A stretch of 47,607 bases of DNA from Candidatus Cloacimonadota bacterium (GTDB lineage: Bacteria; Cloacimonadota; Cloacimonadia; JGIOTU-2): the NCBI GenBank assembly GCA_016932035.1, contig JAFGDR010000066.1:1-47607 (forward strand), given 5' to 3'. Below, one piece after another: positions 1 through 9,626 of the stretch. Position 1 is the stretch's first letter. Each line of letters begins with the position of its first letter. The notes under the pieces are model-generated. The model made no database searches and was not told where the DNA came from. It saw only the letters and a program-made list of their open reading frames with translations. Both the position numbers and the translations under genes were made by a program.

Positions 1-2
1 AT

Positions 3-3000
3 AATAAACTCGAAACGTTTCTGAACAAGTCACACAATTTCAAACGATTGCATACGTTCATGCATTCGCCGGGGGACATACGCATTTCTGGTTTGAACAG
101 CTCTGCGAAAGCGCTGGCTTTGAGTTATATTTTTGATATATCTAAAAAATCAATTGTGCTTGTGACTGAGAATGATTCGATCGCTCAACACCTGTATGAT
201 GACCTCGACGTGCTGATCGGGAAGAAAGATATTTACCATCTTGCAGGATATGAACTGCTACCGTACGAGCCCTTCTCACCAAGAAAAACAGTTCAACTGG
301 AAAGGAGTAATACGCTTTCTGCTGCTGTTAATAATCAAAAAGGAACATACATTGTCTCTCTGCGAGAACTCCTTCGAAAAATAGCTCATCCAGAAATATT
401 CAGAAAGTATCTTCTCACGCTTGAAAAAGATTACGAATACTCGATCGATGCGATCTTATCACATCTTGTTTCTGCTGGATACCAACATACTTCGCAGGTA
501 ACGCAGCCGGGCGAGATAAGCAAGCGCGGTGGGATACTGGACATCTACTCTCCTCAACATGAAAATCCTCACAGGCTGGAATTCTGGGGAGATGAGATCA
601 CCTCCATCCGTGAGTTCGATCTTTCTTCACAGCTTTCTCTCCGTGAAGATATTTCGAAGATCGCTGTTCAGCCGATCAAGGAACTATCTTTAGAGTATTT
701 GAAATCCCCTTTACCGGACAAACTAAGCAGCCGCATTGCAGAACACGGATTTTACGAGGGGATCGAGCAGGACCTTTCCTTGTTGCTTGAGAAAACATCC
801 TCATTCCTGGATTATTTTTTACCTGAAACATGTATGCTCACTCTTGATGAAGAAGAGAAATTTACCAGTGCAGAAATTCATCTTTTTGACGAGGTGAATG
901 AAAATTACGAAAAGAAAATTTCTCATCTAAATCCTGAGAATGTGCCCAAGCCGGATGAGTTGTTCGATTCATATTCAGATTTAAGCTCAAAAGCATTCAA
1001 GAGACTTCATTTCACAAATGCAGAAATCATCGGAGTCACATCGTATGTAGAATTTTCCTGCAAATCGCAGATGAATTACAATAGCAAACTTGAGCTTCTC
1101 ACCGATGATGTTGCAGAGCTTCTCAAAAAGAATTATGCAGTCTTCATTCAGTCCGACAACCTGAGTCAAAGCAACCGAATGCGAACAATGCTGTCTGATT
1201 TCGAAGATAAGGTACAATTTCATGTTGGTGTATTCCAGAACGGTTTTGTCCTCGAGGATGCCAATCTTGCAATTTTTACCGACCATGAAATATTCAACCG
1301 GTACAGGCAGAAAAGACGGTTCGCCCATTTTAAAAAAGCAGAAGCGCTGTCAGATTATGAAGCACTCAAACCGGGTGATTACATCGTTCATATCGATTAT
1401 GGCATTGGTATATTTCAAGGAATAGAGAACATTTCAGTACAAGACAGAAACATGGACTGCCTGCTTCTTCAATATGCGGATAATGATAAAGTTTATGTTC
1501 CGACCGATCAGCTTCAGCAGGTTGCGAAATTCGTAACCCAGGAAGGCATCATTCCCGAGTTACACAAGCTGGACAGCACACGCTGGGAAAGCACTAAGAA
1601 AAAACTCAAGAAAGATGTCGAGCAAATCGCTGCTGATCTTCTTTACCTGTATGCACAACGCAAAATTTCGACCGGTTATGCTTTCACAAAAGATACCGAA
1701 TGGCAGAAGGATGTCGAAGCATCATTTATTTATGAGGATACTGCAGACCAGATCAAAGCAACAGAAGATGTCAAGGCAGACATGGAATCCGCAATCCCAA
1801 TGGAGCGTCTTATCTGTGGTGATGTAGGATTCGGGAAAACTGAAGTCGCAGTCCGGTCTGCCTTTAAAGCAGTTATGGACAGCAAGCAGGTTGCATTTCT
1901 CGTACCTACCACGATCCTTGCCGAGCAGCATTATGTGACTTTTACCGAGCGCTTGAAAGATTATCCTGTTCGCATCGATATGCTGAGTAGATTCGTAACA
2001 CCGAAAGCTCAGAAGCAGATAACCGAGCGAATCAAGTATGGGGAATCCGACATTATAATCGGTACGCACCGACTTCTTTCAAAAGATGTCGAGTTCAAGG
2101 ATCTCGGGCTCATTATAATCGATGAGGAACAACGATTCGGTGTGCGACATAAAGAACGGCTGAAAGCTCTCAAACATAATGTCGATGTGCTCATGCTTTC
2201 AGCAACACCGATCCCGCGAACGCTGAATATGGCACTAACCGGTGTCAAAGATATGACGATCATGAACATCCCACCTGAGAACCGCTTGCCAGTTCGAACA
2301 GCTGTCATCGAATATAATGAGGATGTGATCCTTGCTTCGATTCGCAGAGAGATCGACAGGCAGGGACAGGTTTTCTTTCTTCATAACAGAGTTGAAACGA
2401 TCTATGGCATGGAAGAAAAACTTAGCGCACTCATGAAAGATGTGAGTTTCCGTGTAGCACATGCACAGATGTCTGCGCGCGAATTGGAGCAGGTCATGCT
2501 GGATTTCTACCATCATCAATTTGATGTCCTTATCTGCACCACGATCATCGAATCCGGTATCGATATCCCAAACACGAACACCATCATTATTAATCGCGCC
2601 GACACATTAGGACTTGCACAACTCTACCAGTTAAGGGGGCGAGTTGGTCGATCAGATCACCAGGCTTATGCATACCTCATTATACCTAAAAAAATTACAA
2701 AAACAGCACATGAACGACTGCTTACCATCGAGCAGCACGAAGGGCTCGGTTCAGGATTGAATATTGCTATGCGCGATCTCGAGATACGAGGTGCCGGGAA
2801 TATTCTTGGAAAAAAACAGCACGGCATCATGAATATGATCGGGATGAACTTTTATAATCAACTTCTGAAACGGGCTATTGATAAAATAAAAAAAGGAGAG
2901 GAGAGAGATATCTTCAAAGTAGAACGCTATAAAACAAAAATTCAATGCGAGATTCCATTCTCACTTCCTGAATACTACATAGAGGACGATGCAATTCGGC

Positions 3001-3386
3001 TCGATTTCTATAAACGTCTGAACAATCTTGAAGAAGAGACAGACATACAATCCTTAAAAAATGAGATGCGTGACCGGTTTGGACCATTACCGCCGGTTGC
3101 AGAATATGTCTTCAAATATTACTATGTATCATTCCTTCTTGCCCGAACATCCATCGCGTCGCTTCTAGTCGGTAAACGAAAACTTGTGATCGATATCGAT
3201 GGGCACATCCTGACTAAAAACAGGATCGAAGAAATCGTGAAAAATATTCCTTATGAAGTGCAGTTCAACATGACAAAAGGTGCCAGAATTACCATCTTGC
3301 TCCCCCACAATAAAATTGACAGCTTCACCGTGAATTTTGACGTTTGTATTCAAATACTTAAAATATTAGGTGCTCATAAAACCTGA
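3..3386 (+). CDS. mfd: Transcription-repair coupling factor Mfd (5' end outside window)
   Basis: Mfd is a cytoplasmic DNA translocase that removes stalled RNA polymerase from lesions and recruits UvrA. The frame is open to the window edge; a TTG at 48 and an ATG at 60 are possible starts, but the residues before them read like the usual Mfd N-terminus, so the true start probably lies upstream. Visible domains, in order, are the UvrB-like region (GEISKRGGILDIYSP, near base 510-560), the CarD-like RNA-polymerase interaction domain (about 1365-1545, KPGDYIVHIDYGIG), the RecG-like helicase with Walker A GDVGFGKT at 1818-1841 and the DEEQ box at 2121-2132, and the C-terminal TRCF domain (about 2930-3300). 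Length fits the family (about 1100-1200 residues). The stop is followed 17 bases later by a gene for a periplasmic isomerase. Confidence 0.95.
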   Translation, partial: NKLETFLNKSHNFKRLHTFMHSPGDIRISGLNSSAKALALSYIFDISKKSIVLVTENDSIAQHLYDDLDVLIGKKDIYHLAGYELLPYEPFSPRKTVQLERSNTLSAAVNNQKGTYIVSLRELLRKIAHPEIFRKYLLTLEKDYEYSIDAILSHLVSAGYQHTSQVTQPGEISKRGGILDIYSPQHENPHRLEFWGDEITSIREFDLSSQLSLREDISKIAVQPIKELSLEYLKSPLPDKLSSRIAEHGFYEGIEQDLSLLLEKTSSFLDYFLPETCMLTLDEEEKFTSAEIHLFDEVNENYEKKISHLNPENVPKPDELFDSYSDLSSKAFKRLHFTNAEIIGVTSYVEFSCKSQMNYNSKLELLTDDVAELLKKNYAVFIQSDNLSQSNRMRTMLSDFEDKVQFHVGVFQNGFVLEDANLAIFTDHEIFNRYRQKRRFAHFKKAEALSDYEALKPGDYIVHIDYGIGIFQGIENISVQDRNMDCLLLQYADNDKVYVPTDQLQQVAKFVTQEGIIPELHKLDSTRWESTKKKLKKDVEQIAADLLYLYAQRKISTGYAFTKDTEWQKDVEASFIYEDTADQIKATEDVKADMESAIPMERLICGDVGFGKTEVAVRSAFKAVMDSKQVAFLVPTTILAEQHYVTFTERLKDYPVRIDMLSRFVTPKAQKQITERIKYGESDIIIGTHRLLSKDVEFKDLGLIIIDEEQRFGVRHKERLKALKHNVDVLMLSATPIPRTLNMALTGVKDMTIMNIPPENRLPVRTAVIEYNEDVILASIRREIDRQGQVFFLHNRVETIYGMEEKLSALMKDVSFRVAHAQMSARELEQVMLDFYHHQFDVLICTTIIESGIDIPNTNTIIINRADTLGLAQLYQLRGRVGRSDHQAYAYLIIPKKITKTAHERLLTIEQHEGLGSGLNIAMRDLEIRGAGNILGKKQHGIMNMIGMNFYNQLLKRAIDKIKKGEERDIFKVERYKTKIQCEIPFSLPEYYIEDDAIRLDFYKRLNNLEEETDIQSLKNEMRDRFGPLPPVAEYVFKYYYVSFLLARTSIASLLVGKRKLVIDIDGHILTKNRIEEIVKNIPYEVQFNMTKGARITILLPHNKIDSFTVNFDVCIQILKILGAHKT
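3337..3364 (+). promoter_or_regulatory. Possible sigma70-type promoter for the isomerase genes
   Basis: TTGACG (3337-3342), a 16-base spacer and TAAAAT (3359-3364) lie inside the end of mfd, about 40-60 bases before the next start codon. This fits a promoter that would separate the three isomerase genes from mfd. It is based on sequence resemblance only. Confidence 0.35.
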
Positions 3387-3403
3387 TCAATAAAAGGACG
3401 TAT

Positions 3404-4747
3404 ATGAAAAAATCATCGAAAATAATACTCATTATCATCGTCATCGTTGCTGCTGCACTGATCATTGTTAACAATTTTCTCAGGAAAGATTCCGATATCC
3501 TCCTTGCATCTGTAAACGGAAGTGAGATATATCTGTCGGATGTGGAGGGCACTGCTGCTCAATATGGAATGCAAATAACCGCTGAAGACGCAGGTCTTAT
3601 CCTCGATCAACTTATCAATAATAAAGTTGCAGAGATATATGCACAAAAAACAGGAATGGTCAATGAGCCGGGTTTCAACAAGGATTTTGAATGGCAAAGA
3701 AATGAGATGAGAAAAGAAATCCTCATCAACACGATGCTTGAAGATATCGTAACATCGAATACAACCATTTCCGACGAAGAGCTTGCTGTTTATGTTGAGG
3801 AGAATCCTTTTGTTAAGATCAGAACAATATTCATCCCTGTACAGGAAGACACTGCAAAAGCAGAAGAAAAGATATTTGAAGCATATGGGAAGCTTGAGAA
3901 TGGTGCTGAATTTGAAAGTCTGCAGAAAAAATATACGGATAAAGCATATCGAACTCCCAACAATAAAGCAGAACTGATCAAGCTTGATGTGCTTCAAAAT
4001 ATACTCCCCTATGATAATTCGCTTCCAGAAGTTGGCGGATTTACACAACCTGTCCTCACCAATTATGGCTACTACATCATCAAACGATATGAAGATCCGA
4101 CAATTGAAGAGATAAGAAAAGAAGTTGGCACCACGATCCAGAATGAAAGAGAAAGTTCATATCTGAATGATTATCTCGCAGAATTCAAAGATAAGATCAT
4201 TATTAATGACACAAACCTGGAAAAAGGACTTGGGTCAACTACAAATGTATATGATGGTCTTGTAGTCGCATCTAAAGGAACATCAGCAATCACCTATGGC
4301 ACGCTGAAAAAGTATCTCGATTTCTTCCTCACTCCGGACCAGCGAGATAATCTGGACTATTTAGATTATAAGGATATCACCGCACAGATAGCTTTGCAGG
4401 AATTTCTCTATGAACAAGCTGTGGATGAAAATTATGAATCTTCATCGAATTTCATCTCACAATGGGATGCGCAATCACAGGAATTCGATAAGAACTGGAA
4501 TGCTTATGTTGTCCAGGAAGTCTATAATAGAGTGATCAATCCTGCCATCATGGTGAGTGAGCAGGATATTCAAAATTATTACGATGCCCATAAAGGTGAG
4601 TTCATTTTAAATGGAGTACAGCAGCCGCTGTCTGAAGTTCATTATGATATCAGTCTCGAACTCTCAAACCAAAAATACCGCCAATGGTTCGATAACGCTG
4701 TTAATGAATACGGCATTATTATTGAAAGATATGAAGAAAATTTATAG
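3404..4747 (+). CDS. Membrane-anchored SurA/PpiC-like peptidyl-prolyl isomerase family protein
   Basis: A 447-residue protein with one N-terminal membrane helix (about residues 7-27) and a periplasmic remainder. Residues about 35-120 resemble the SurA N-terminal chaperone domain (ASVNGSEIYLSDVEG then a helical LINNKVAEIYAQK stretch). Residues about 130-230 resemble a divergent parvulin domain ending in PVLTNYGYYIIKR. The parvulin core is degenerate, so it may act as a chaperone more than as an isomerase. The ATG at 3404 follows AAAGGA with good spacing. It is the first of three related genes in a row and overlaps the next by 17 bases, which suggests coupled translation. The likely role, inferred from the family and context, is handling outer-membrane or secreted proteins. 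Confidence 0.8.
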   Translation: MKKSSKIILIIIVIVAAALIIVNNFLRKDSDILLASVNGSEIYLSDVEGTAAQYGMQITAEDAGLILDQLINNKVAEIYAQKTGMVNEPGFNKDFEWQRNEMRKEILINTMLEDIVTSNTTISDEELAVYVEENPFVKIRTIFIPVQEDTAKAEEKIFEAYGKLENGAEFESLQKKYTDKAYRTPNNKAELIKLDVLQNILPYDNSLPEVGGFTQPVLTNYGYYIIKRYEDPTIEEIRKEVGTTIQNERESSYLNDYLAEFKDKIIINDTNLEKGLGSTTNVYDGLVVASKGTSAITYGTLKKYLDFFLTPDQRDNLDYLDYKDITAQIALQEFLYEQAVDENYESSSNFISQWDAQSQEFDKNWNAYVVQEVYNRVINPAIMVSEQDIQNYYDAHKGEFILNGVQQPLSEVHYDISLELSNQKYRQWFDNAVNEYGIIIERYEENL

Positions 4748-5522
4748 TCTCATCCTTTGTCTCATCCTTATTTTTACGGTGCTTCAGTGCAATAAGGACG
4801 AGAGCAAGAAGGGCATCATTGTAGCAGAGGTCAATAACGAGAAGCTCTATGAAAACGAATTTCGTTCACTCTTTACTGAAGAAGAATGGCTGAAAGCTAC
4901 TCCTGAAGAAAAAAACCAGGTGATCAATGAGTGGATCGAGATAACACTTCTCGCACAGGAAGCAGAAAAACTCGGATTCGACAAAAAGCCAGAGGTCAAA
5001 TTCAATATCAAATATGCTGAAAGAACACTCCTTGCAAATGAGATACTTGCTCAAAAGATCAAAGATATTTTCGTATCTCGTGATGAGGTCCTCGATTATT
5101 ACAATTTGCATAGAAATGATTTCCTGATCGATAAAACCTTCTATAAAATCCAGGAATTCATCGTACCTAACTGGACAATAGCAGACTCTGCAATCAAACT
5201 TTTCAATGAAGGAGAAGCTTTCTACACTGTTGCAAAAAATATCGGTTCGAATTATGTTGTACAAACGGTGTCCGATGATGATGTGACTCCTGAGTTCTGG
5301 GATTTCGTTTCTGGCATGAAAAGATGGCATATTAGAATCATCGATGATGAAGGAAAGCTCAAAATTGTGCAATTACTCGACACGATCGAAGAACAATCAC
5401 CTATTCCATTCCAGGATATCAGTGACTCGCTTTTGATCGAACTTCTTGAGATCAAGCGTGAAGAATTTATAACAAATTCATTGGATAGTTTAGAAATAAA
5501 CTATAAAGTAAAAATATATTAG
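4731..5522 (+). CDS. SurA-like periplasmic chaperone, possible lipoprotein
   Basis: I place the start at ATG 4731, where a signal sequence begins (MKKIYSLILCLILIFTVLQC). An upstream in-frame ATG at 4611 would add 40 residues read out of frame from the preceding gene. Cys20 follows a hydrophobic stretch, but Val-Leu-Gln before it is a poor lipobox, so lipidation is uncertain. After it comes a SurA-N-like unit (VAEVNNEKLYENEFRSLF, then a helical bundle to about residue 130) and a weak parvulin-like C-terminal region lacking the usual catalytic signature. It overlaps the previous gene by 17 bases and lies 7 bases before the next, so the three are probably one operon. Family membership is supported by the fold pattern and neighbours; enzymatic activity is doubtful. 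Confidence 0.72.
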   Translation: MKKIYSLILCLILIFTVLQCNKDESKKGIIVAEVNNEKLYENEFRSLFTEEEWLKATPEEKNQVINEWIEITLLAQEAEKLGFDKKPEVKFNIKYAERTLLANEILAQKIKDIFVSRDEVLDYYNLHRNDFLIDKTFYKIQEFIVPNWTIADSAIKLFNEGEAFYTVAKNIGSNYVVQTVSDDDVTPEFWDFVSGMKRWHIRIIDDEGKLKIVQLLDTIEEQSPIPFQDISDSLLIELLEIKREEFITNSLDSLEINYKVKIY

Positions 5523-5529
5523 GTTCAAT

Positions 5530-6807
5530 ATGAAAATTTTTAAAATCATAATCATACTGTTGGTTGGTATTCTTCATTTTGGAAACATGCTTAATGCAGA
5601 TGAAGTTGATGGGATCGCTGCAATCGTCGGCAATCAGATCATCCTTACTTCCGAAGTCGAAGCTAATTATAAAGAGTTTCTTGCTTCTGCAGCCCTTGGA
5701 CAAAATGTTACAAAAGAAGAAGTTCTGCAGCTTCTTGTAGAAGAAAAACTCATCACCGAGAAAGCAGAGCGGGACGACATCACCGCAGCTGATGGTGAAG
5801 TAGAGATGCAGCTTGAAAGAATCATACAAAACATCATCTCACAGTTCCCGACCTATCAGGATTTTTTGCAGGTTCTTCAGAACGAAGGTCTTACAGTCGA
5901 TGCCTTGAAAGACCGCTACCGTGAACAAATCGCAAAACAGGTCGTTCGTGACAAACTTCTCCAGCAGGAAGTATTTTCAAAAATCGACGTCTCAGAATAT
6001 GAGAAAAGGACCTATTACGAAACCCATATAGACAGCCTGCCGGATAGACCGAAAATGGTTAAGATCGCTGAAATTTCTATCAAGCCAGCAATGGGAAGCG
6101 AAAGTCTCGAGCAAGCGCTCAAAAAGATAGAAGATATTCAGGATCAATTGAAAAAAGGTGGAGATTTCGAAACACTAGCTCAAACGTATTCTGACTGCCC
6201 TTCTTCAGCACAGGGTGGTGATCTTGGATATTTCGGCCGAGGTCAAATGGTGCCCGAGTTTGAAGAAGCAGCGTTCGATCTGGAAATTGGTGAAGTGAGT
6301 GAGCCTGTTCTTACTGAGTTCGGTTACCACCTTATTCGTATCGATGACAAAAGAGATGGTGAGATTAAAGCACGTCATATTCTGGTAGAAGCAACTCTGT
6401 CTGAAAGTGATAAGGAAAAAATCTCCCAGCTCGTTGATGACGTGTATCAAAAACTGCAAAATGGTGAGGATTTTATTGAACTGGCAAAGATCTATTCAAC
6501 TCCCTCTGAAGAGACTGAGGAAGAGGTTGTCATCGATGAATATCCTATTGAGCAGCTTAGCGAAATACCTCAGATCGGCATGTACTTGAAGGATCTTAAT
6601 GAAGGTGATTTCACCGAACCTTTGGAAATCGAAGGAGTATATTATATCTTCAAGAATATTGGGTATGCTGAACCTCGACCATATACCTATGACGAAGTTG
6701 CGTTGCAGCTTGAGCAGATCGTTTACCAGGAAAAGCAGCAAAAAGCTATCGAGGATTGGATAGACAAGTTAAAATCTGAAATCTATGTAAAAGTTATTGA
6801 AAAATAG
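5530..6807 (+). CDS. SurA-type peptidyl-prolyl cis-trans isomerase/chaperone
   Basis: A 425-residue periplasmic protein, close to E. coli SurA in length and architecture. It has a signal peptide (about 1-23), a SurA N-terminal chaperone region (about 25-150; DGIAAIVGNQIILTSEVEA is characteristic), a well-preserved parvulin domain (about 175-272, with SSAQGGDLGYFGRGQMVPEF and the FGYHLIRID ending) and a second, degenerate parvulin domain (about 280-377, starting ARHILV). SurA-type proteins escort unfolded beta-barrels to the outer membrane, a fitting job in a genome segment encoding barrels and many exported proteins. It is the last gene of the isomerase operon, 7 bases after the previous stop, and is followed by a strong terminator. 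Confidence 0.9.
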   Translation: MKIFKIIIILLVGILHFGNMLNADEVDGIAAIVGNQIILTSEVEANYKEFLASAALGQNVTKEEVLQLLVEEKLITEKAERDDITAADGEVEMQLERIIQNIISQFPTYQDFLQVLQNEGLTVDALKDRYREQIAKQVVRDKLLQQEVFSKIDVSEYEKRTYYETHIDSLPDRPKMVKIAEISIKPAMGSESLEQALKKIEDIQDQLKKGGDFETLAQTYSDCPSSAQGGDLGYFGRGQMVPEFEEAAFDLEIGEVSEPVLTEFGYHLIRIDDKRDGEIKARHILVEATLSESDKEKISQLVDDVYQKLQNGEDFIELAKIYSTPSEETEEEVVIDEYPIEQLSEIPQIGMYLKDLNEGDFTEPLEIEGVYYIFKNIGYAEPRPYTYDEVALQLEQIVYQEKQQKAIEDWIDKLKSEIYVKVIEK

Positions 6808-6826
6808 TATTTTTTCTCAATATAAC

Positions 6827-6854
6827 AAAGGCTCGATCACACAATCGAGCCTTT
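6827..6854. terminator. Hairpin terminator between converging genes
   Basis: A perfect 11-bp stem (AAAGGCTCGAT / ATCGAGCCTTT) with a 6-base loop, followed by ATTTTT on the plus strand. It ends the isomerase operon. Because the minus-strand lipoprotein gene ends at 6870, it may also serve that gene, although the minus-side T-run is weaker. Confidence 0.85.
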
Positions 6855-6869
6855 ATTTTTAAGATTTTA

Positions 6870-7685
6870 TTATGGTACTATTCGCCTGCCCATTGCATCA
6901 CTTCTGCCAGGTGAATTATCATAAATTTCACATACATAATAAATGACTGCAGGATAGTCACGTGGGAATTGTCCATGAAAATAACTATGCACATCGTTTA
7001 TGTATCGAACCACCAACTCTTCATAATCCGTAAGATCAGGATCGTCCGGATGAAGTAAACGGGCAATCGTTTTCAGCTTATAGGATGGTATATCAAGAAA
7101 TACGATCGTAGAAACCGGATATGTCATCTGATTGAGAAAAGTCTGAGTTTCGAATTCCGGTGTTGCATACAATTCAAGCGAAACCTGCCTATCTAAATCA
7201 AACAATGAATCAACATTCGTATAGAAATAACGAAGCGTTTCGAGTTTTTTAAAGAATGAAGAATCACTTGTTGCTTCCATCAAGGCAATAAGTTCGGGAA
7301 GTTTCTCTGCCTTTGGAAGAAATCCCATACCTTTTACAGCATTGTTCAGCTTGAATTGAAAGTCACCACGTTTAAAACCATATGTCGCAACGATACCATT
7401 ATGAGGACCTGCCAGTTCAGGTGGTTTCATTTGGAGGAATCTATCCAGTGTTTCGATCCTCTTTTGGACATCCCATTCCATGAATTTCTCGGGAAACTCT
7501 ACAAGTTCATACTCATTCCAAACACCATCGATCTTTGCTTTGATGACATCATCACCGGGCTGGGGAGTAACAACACAATCCTGATGAAAATAGTTGCCTT
7601 CCCAGAAATTTTTCTGCGTATTCGTACATGATACTGCACCAATAAATATCAAAATCGCAAGAATCGTATAGAATATTTTCTTCAT
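6870..7685 (-). CDS. Lipoprotein of unknown function
   Basis: A 271-residue protein with a lipoprotein signal (IGAVSC, Cys20). I do not recognise the family. The mature part is mixed charged and hydrophobic, without repeats or sugar-binding signatures, and has a conserved-looking acidic-aromatic C-terminal half (RLLHPDDPDLTDYEELVVRYINDVHSYFHG). The start ATG at 7685 is preceded by AAGGAG with suitable spacing. It is divergent from malQ across a 156-base gap and converges on the isomerase operon. Its closeness to malQ may be incidental, and I infer no role in glucan use. Confidence 0.8.
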   Translation of the reverse strand: MKKIFYTILAILIFIGAVSCTNTQKNFWEGNYFHQDCVVTPQPGDDVIKAKIDGVWNEYELVEFPEKFMEWDVQKRIETLDRFLQMKPPELAGPHNGIVATYGFKRGDFQFKLNNAVKGMGFLPKAEKLPELIALMEATSDSSFFKKLETLRYFYTNVDSLFDLDRQVSLELYATPEFETQTFLNQMTYPVSTIVFLDIPSYKLKTIARLLHPDDPDLTDYEELVVRYINDVHSYFHGQFPRDYPAVIYYVCEIYDNSPGRSDAMGRRIVP

Positions 7686-7742
7686 TGCAATACTCCTTGT
7701 TGATTTTTAACTTTTATTCGAAGGAAAACTATGATGATTGAT

Positions 7743-7789
7743 TGTCAATAATATCATGAAATCAATTGAGCTCATTAAGAAAATTGACA
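7743..7789. promoter_or_regulatory. Divergent TTGACA boxes between lipoprotein gene and malQ
   Basis: TTGACA occurs on the minus strand at 7748-7743 and on the plus strand at 7784-7789, 57 and 52 bases before the respective start codons. They may be two back-to-back -35 boxes or an inverted operator. No convincing TATAAT lies at the expected spacing on either side. Confidence 0.3.
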
Positions 7790-7841
7790 TAATCCCCTAT
7801 CTGCCTGATTTCCTTCTCATCTTCATTATAAAGAGGTTTTG

Positions 7842-9332
7842 ATGAAATTTAAACGCTCATGTGGTGTACTTCTGCATCCAACATCATTACCATCCAAGTA
7901 TGGTATCGGTGACCTGGGACCAAATGCATACAGATTTGTTGATTTTCTTTCTGAATCCAGTCAGAAACTGTGGCAGATACTTCCTTTAAACTATCCTGGT
8001 TATGGAAATTCACCCTACAATCCAATCTCTGCTTTCGCAGGTAATCCGTATCTCATCAGTCCAGAGAAGCTTGTCGAAAAAGGACTTCTAAAAGCAGATG
8101 ATGTGAATGGATCACAAGGATTTGATGATCATAAAGTTGTGTTCTACAAGATTATCGAACACAAGGCTCGTTTACTAGCAAAGGCGTTTGAATATTTCCA
8201 AAACCAGAAACCTCATACAGTACTGACTGAATTCGATCATTTCTGTTATGAGAACGCATTATGGCTGGATGATTTTAGTTTGTTTGCTGCACTTCGAGAA
8301 AAGTTTGAGTACACTTCCTGGAATACATGGGAAGAGGGTATAAGAAAACGAATGGACAAGGAACTGATCTTATGGCGAAATAAACTCGCTGAGCGAATCA
8401 GATACTACAAGTTTGAACAATATCTTTTCGAAATCCAATGGAGAGAACTTCGTGAATATGCCCACAAAAATAATATTCATATTATTGGTGATATTCCGAT
8501 ATTTGTATCGTATGATAGTGCGGATGTCTGGGTCAACCAGGAACTCTTTTATCTTGATGATGAAGGTAATCCGACTGTGATTTCTGGTGTACCACCCGAC
8601 GAATTTTCAAAAGAAGGTCAACTCTGGGGAAATCCGCTGTATAATTGGGACAGGATGAAGCAAAATGACTATCTCTGGTGGCGGGATCGGATCTTTCATT
8701 TACTCACGCTGGTCGACTATATGAGGATCGATCATTTTATTGGATTTATCCGCTATTGGAAAGTAAAGCCCGGCTCTAAAACTGCACAGAAAGGTGAATG
8801 GGGAAAAGGTCCGGATGCCGACTTCTTTGCAACGATCAAGCAATATCTGGGTGATCTTCCAATTATTGCTGAGGATTTGGGAATAATCATTCCTCGTGTC
8901 GATGAACTTCGTCATGAATTTGAGCTGCCTGGCATGAAGATCCTGCAGTATTCTTTTGCACTACGTGACCAAAGACCTCATGAGTTTGAGGAGAATTCAA
9001 TTACGTATCCTGGTACGCATGATAATGATACGATCAAAACCTGGTTTATGAATATGCAGAAATATGAACCACAGATTTTTGAGACTCTTACAGATTATAT
9101 AGATTTTGATGAGAGTGAGTCAATTTGCTGGCAGATGATCGAGTGTGCGTATTCCACGCCTTCTGTGTGGATGATCATACAGCTGCAGGATATTCTCTGC
9201 CTTGGACAAGAAGCGAGGATGAACCGACCGGGAACCATTGAGGATAATTGGGTCTGGCGTTTTACGTGGGGTATGATCGATGATGAGTTAAGCAAGAAGC
9301 TTAAAGTTTTAGTCTACAAATATAAGAGATAG
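7842..9332 (+). CDS. malQ: 4-alpha-glucanotransferase (amylomaltase, GH77)
   Basis: A 496-residue GH77 enzyme of normal length that transfers alpha-1,4-glucan segments between maltodextrins and releases glucose. It is cytoplasmic, with no signal peptide. ATG 7842 is chosen because AAGAGG sits 5 bases before it; a TTG codon just upstream is in frame but poorly placed. Visible signatures: the N-terminal GVLLHPTSLPSKYGIGDLG, the GNSPYNPISAFAGNPYLI substrate loop, nucleophile Asp297 in MRIDHF, acid/base Glu344 in IIAEDLG and Asp394 in GTHDND. It would process maltodextrins imported by the ABC transporter encoded at 41.3-44.5 kb. It stands alone on the plus strand, outside the minus-strand glucan cluster. 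Confidence 0.95.
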   Translation: MKFKRSCGVLLHPTSLPSKYGIGDLGPNAYRFVDFLSESSQKLWQILPLNYPGYGNSPYNPISAFAGNPYLISPEKLVEKGLLKADDVNGSQGFDDHKVVFYKIIEHKARLLAKAFEYFQNQKPHTVLTEFDHFCYENALWLDDFSLFAALREKFEYTSWNTWEEGIRKRMDKELILWRNKLAERIRYYKFEQYLFEIQWRELREYAHKNNIHIIGDIPIFVSYDSADVWVNQELFYLDDEGNPTVISGVPPDEFSKEGQLWGNPLYNWDRMKQNDYLWWRDRIFHLLTLVDYMRIDHFIGFIRYWKVKPGSKTAQKGEWGKGPDADFFATIKQYLGDLPIIAEDLGIIIPRVDELRHEFELPGMKILQYSFALRDQRPHEFEENSITYPGTHDNDTIKTWFMNMQKYEPQIFETLTDYIDFDESESICWQMIECAYSTPSVWMIIQLQDILCLGQEARMNRPGTIEDNWVWRFTWGMIDDELSKKLKVLVYKYKR

Positions 9333-9362
9333 TTTTTTCATTCATTAATCTGAATAAATAGC

Positions 9363-9380
9363 CACGATTTACAAGTCGTG
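9363..9380. repeat. Short palindrome
   Basis: CACGATTT-AC-AAGTCGTG, two 8-base arms with one wobble pair, 30 bases after the malQ stop. It resembles REP-like extragenic palindromes. It may also act as a weak malQ terminator, since an AT-rich tract follows. Confidence 0.45.
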
Positions 9381-9584
9381 TATTTAAAATCAAAACAAAT
9401 AAGAACTTTAGTCCACAATTGACATAAAGGATTAAAACCTCTTTTGTTTTATATACAACATCTAATAACTGAAGCTCATGACAATTAAATCAAACTCCCC
9501 CTTTAATTCCCACTTTTTCTAAGGCAAGACAAAGGTAAGGTAGAAATCCGGCTTCATCTCGTTTGATCGGGACTACGACGCGAT

Positions 9585-9610
9585 AAAAAAGGGGCTGATA
9601 AAACAGCCCC
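9585..9610 (-). terminator. Rho-independent terminator of the first GH57 gene
   Basis: On the minus strand, CGGGGCTG-TTTTAT-CAGCCCC is followed by a run of six T. The 7-bp GC-rich stem lies about 200 bases past the stop codon at 9818. Confidence 0.7.
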
Positions 9611-9626
9611 GAAAGTTTATCTTGCA

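Noticed and set aside
48-62. TTG 48 or ATG 60 as the true mfd start
   Set aside because: The frame is open upstream to the window edge and the upstream residues look like Mfd, so the gene is more likely truncated by the window.
3413-4048. A 211-codon minus-strand open frame inside the first isomerase gene
   Set aside because: It is Cys- and Phe-rich antisense noise with no start signal.
4611-4730. An N-terminal extension of the second isomerase gene
   Set aside because: It would overlap the preceding gene by 137 bases and place 40 residues before an obvious signal peptide.
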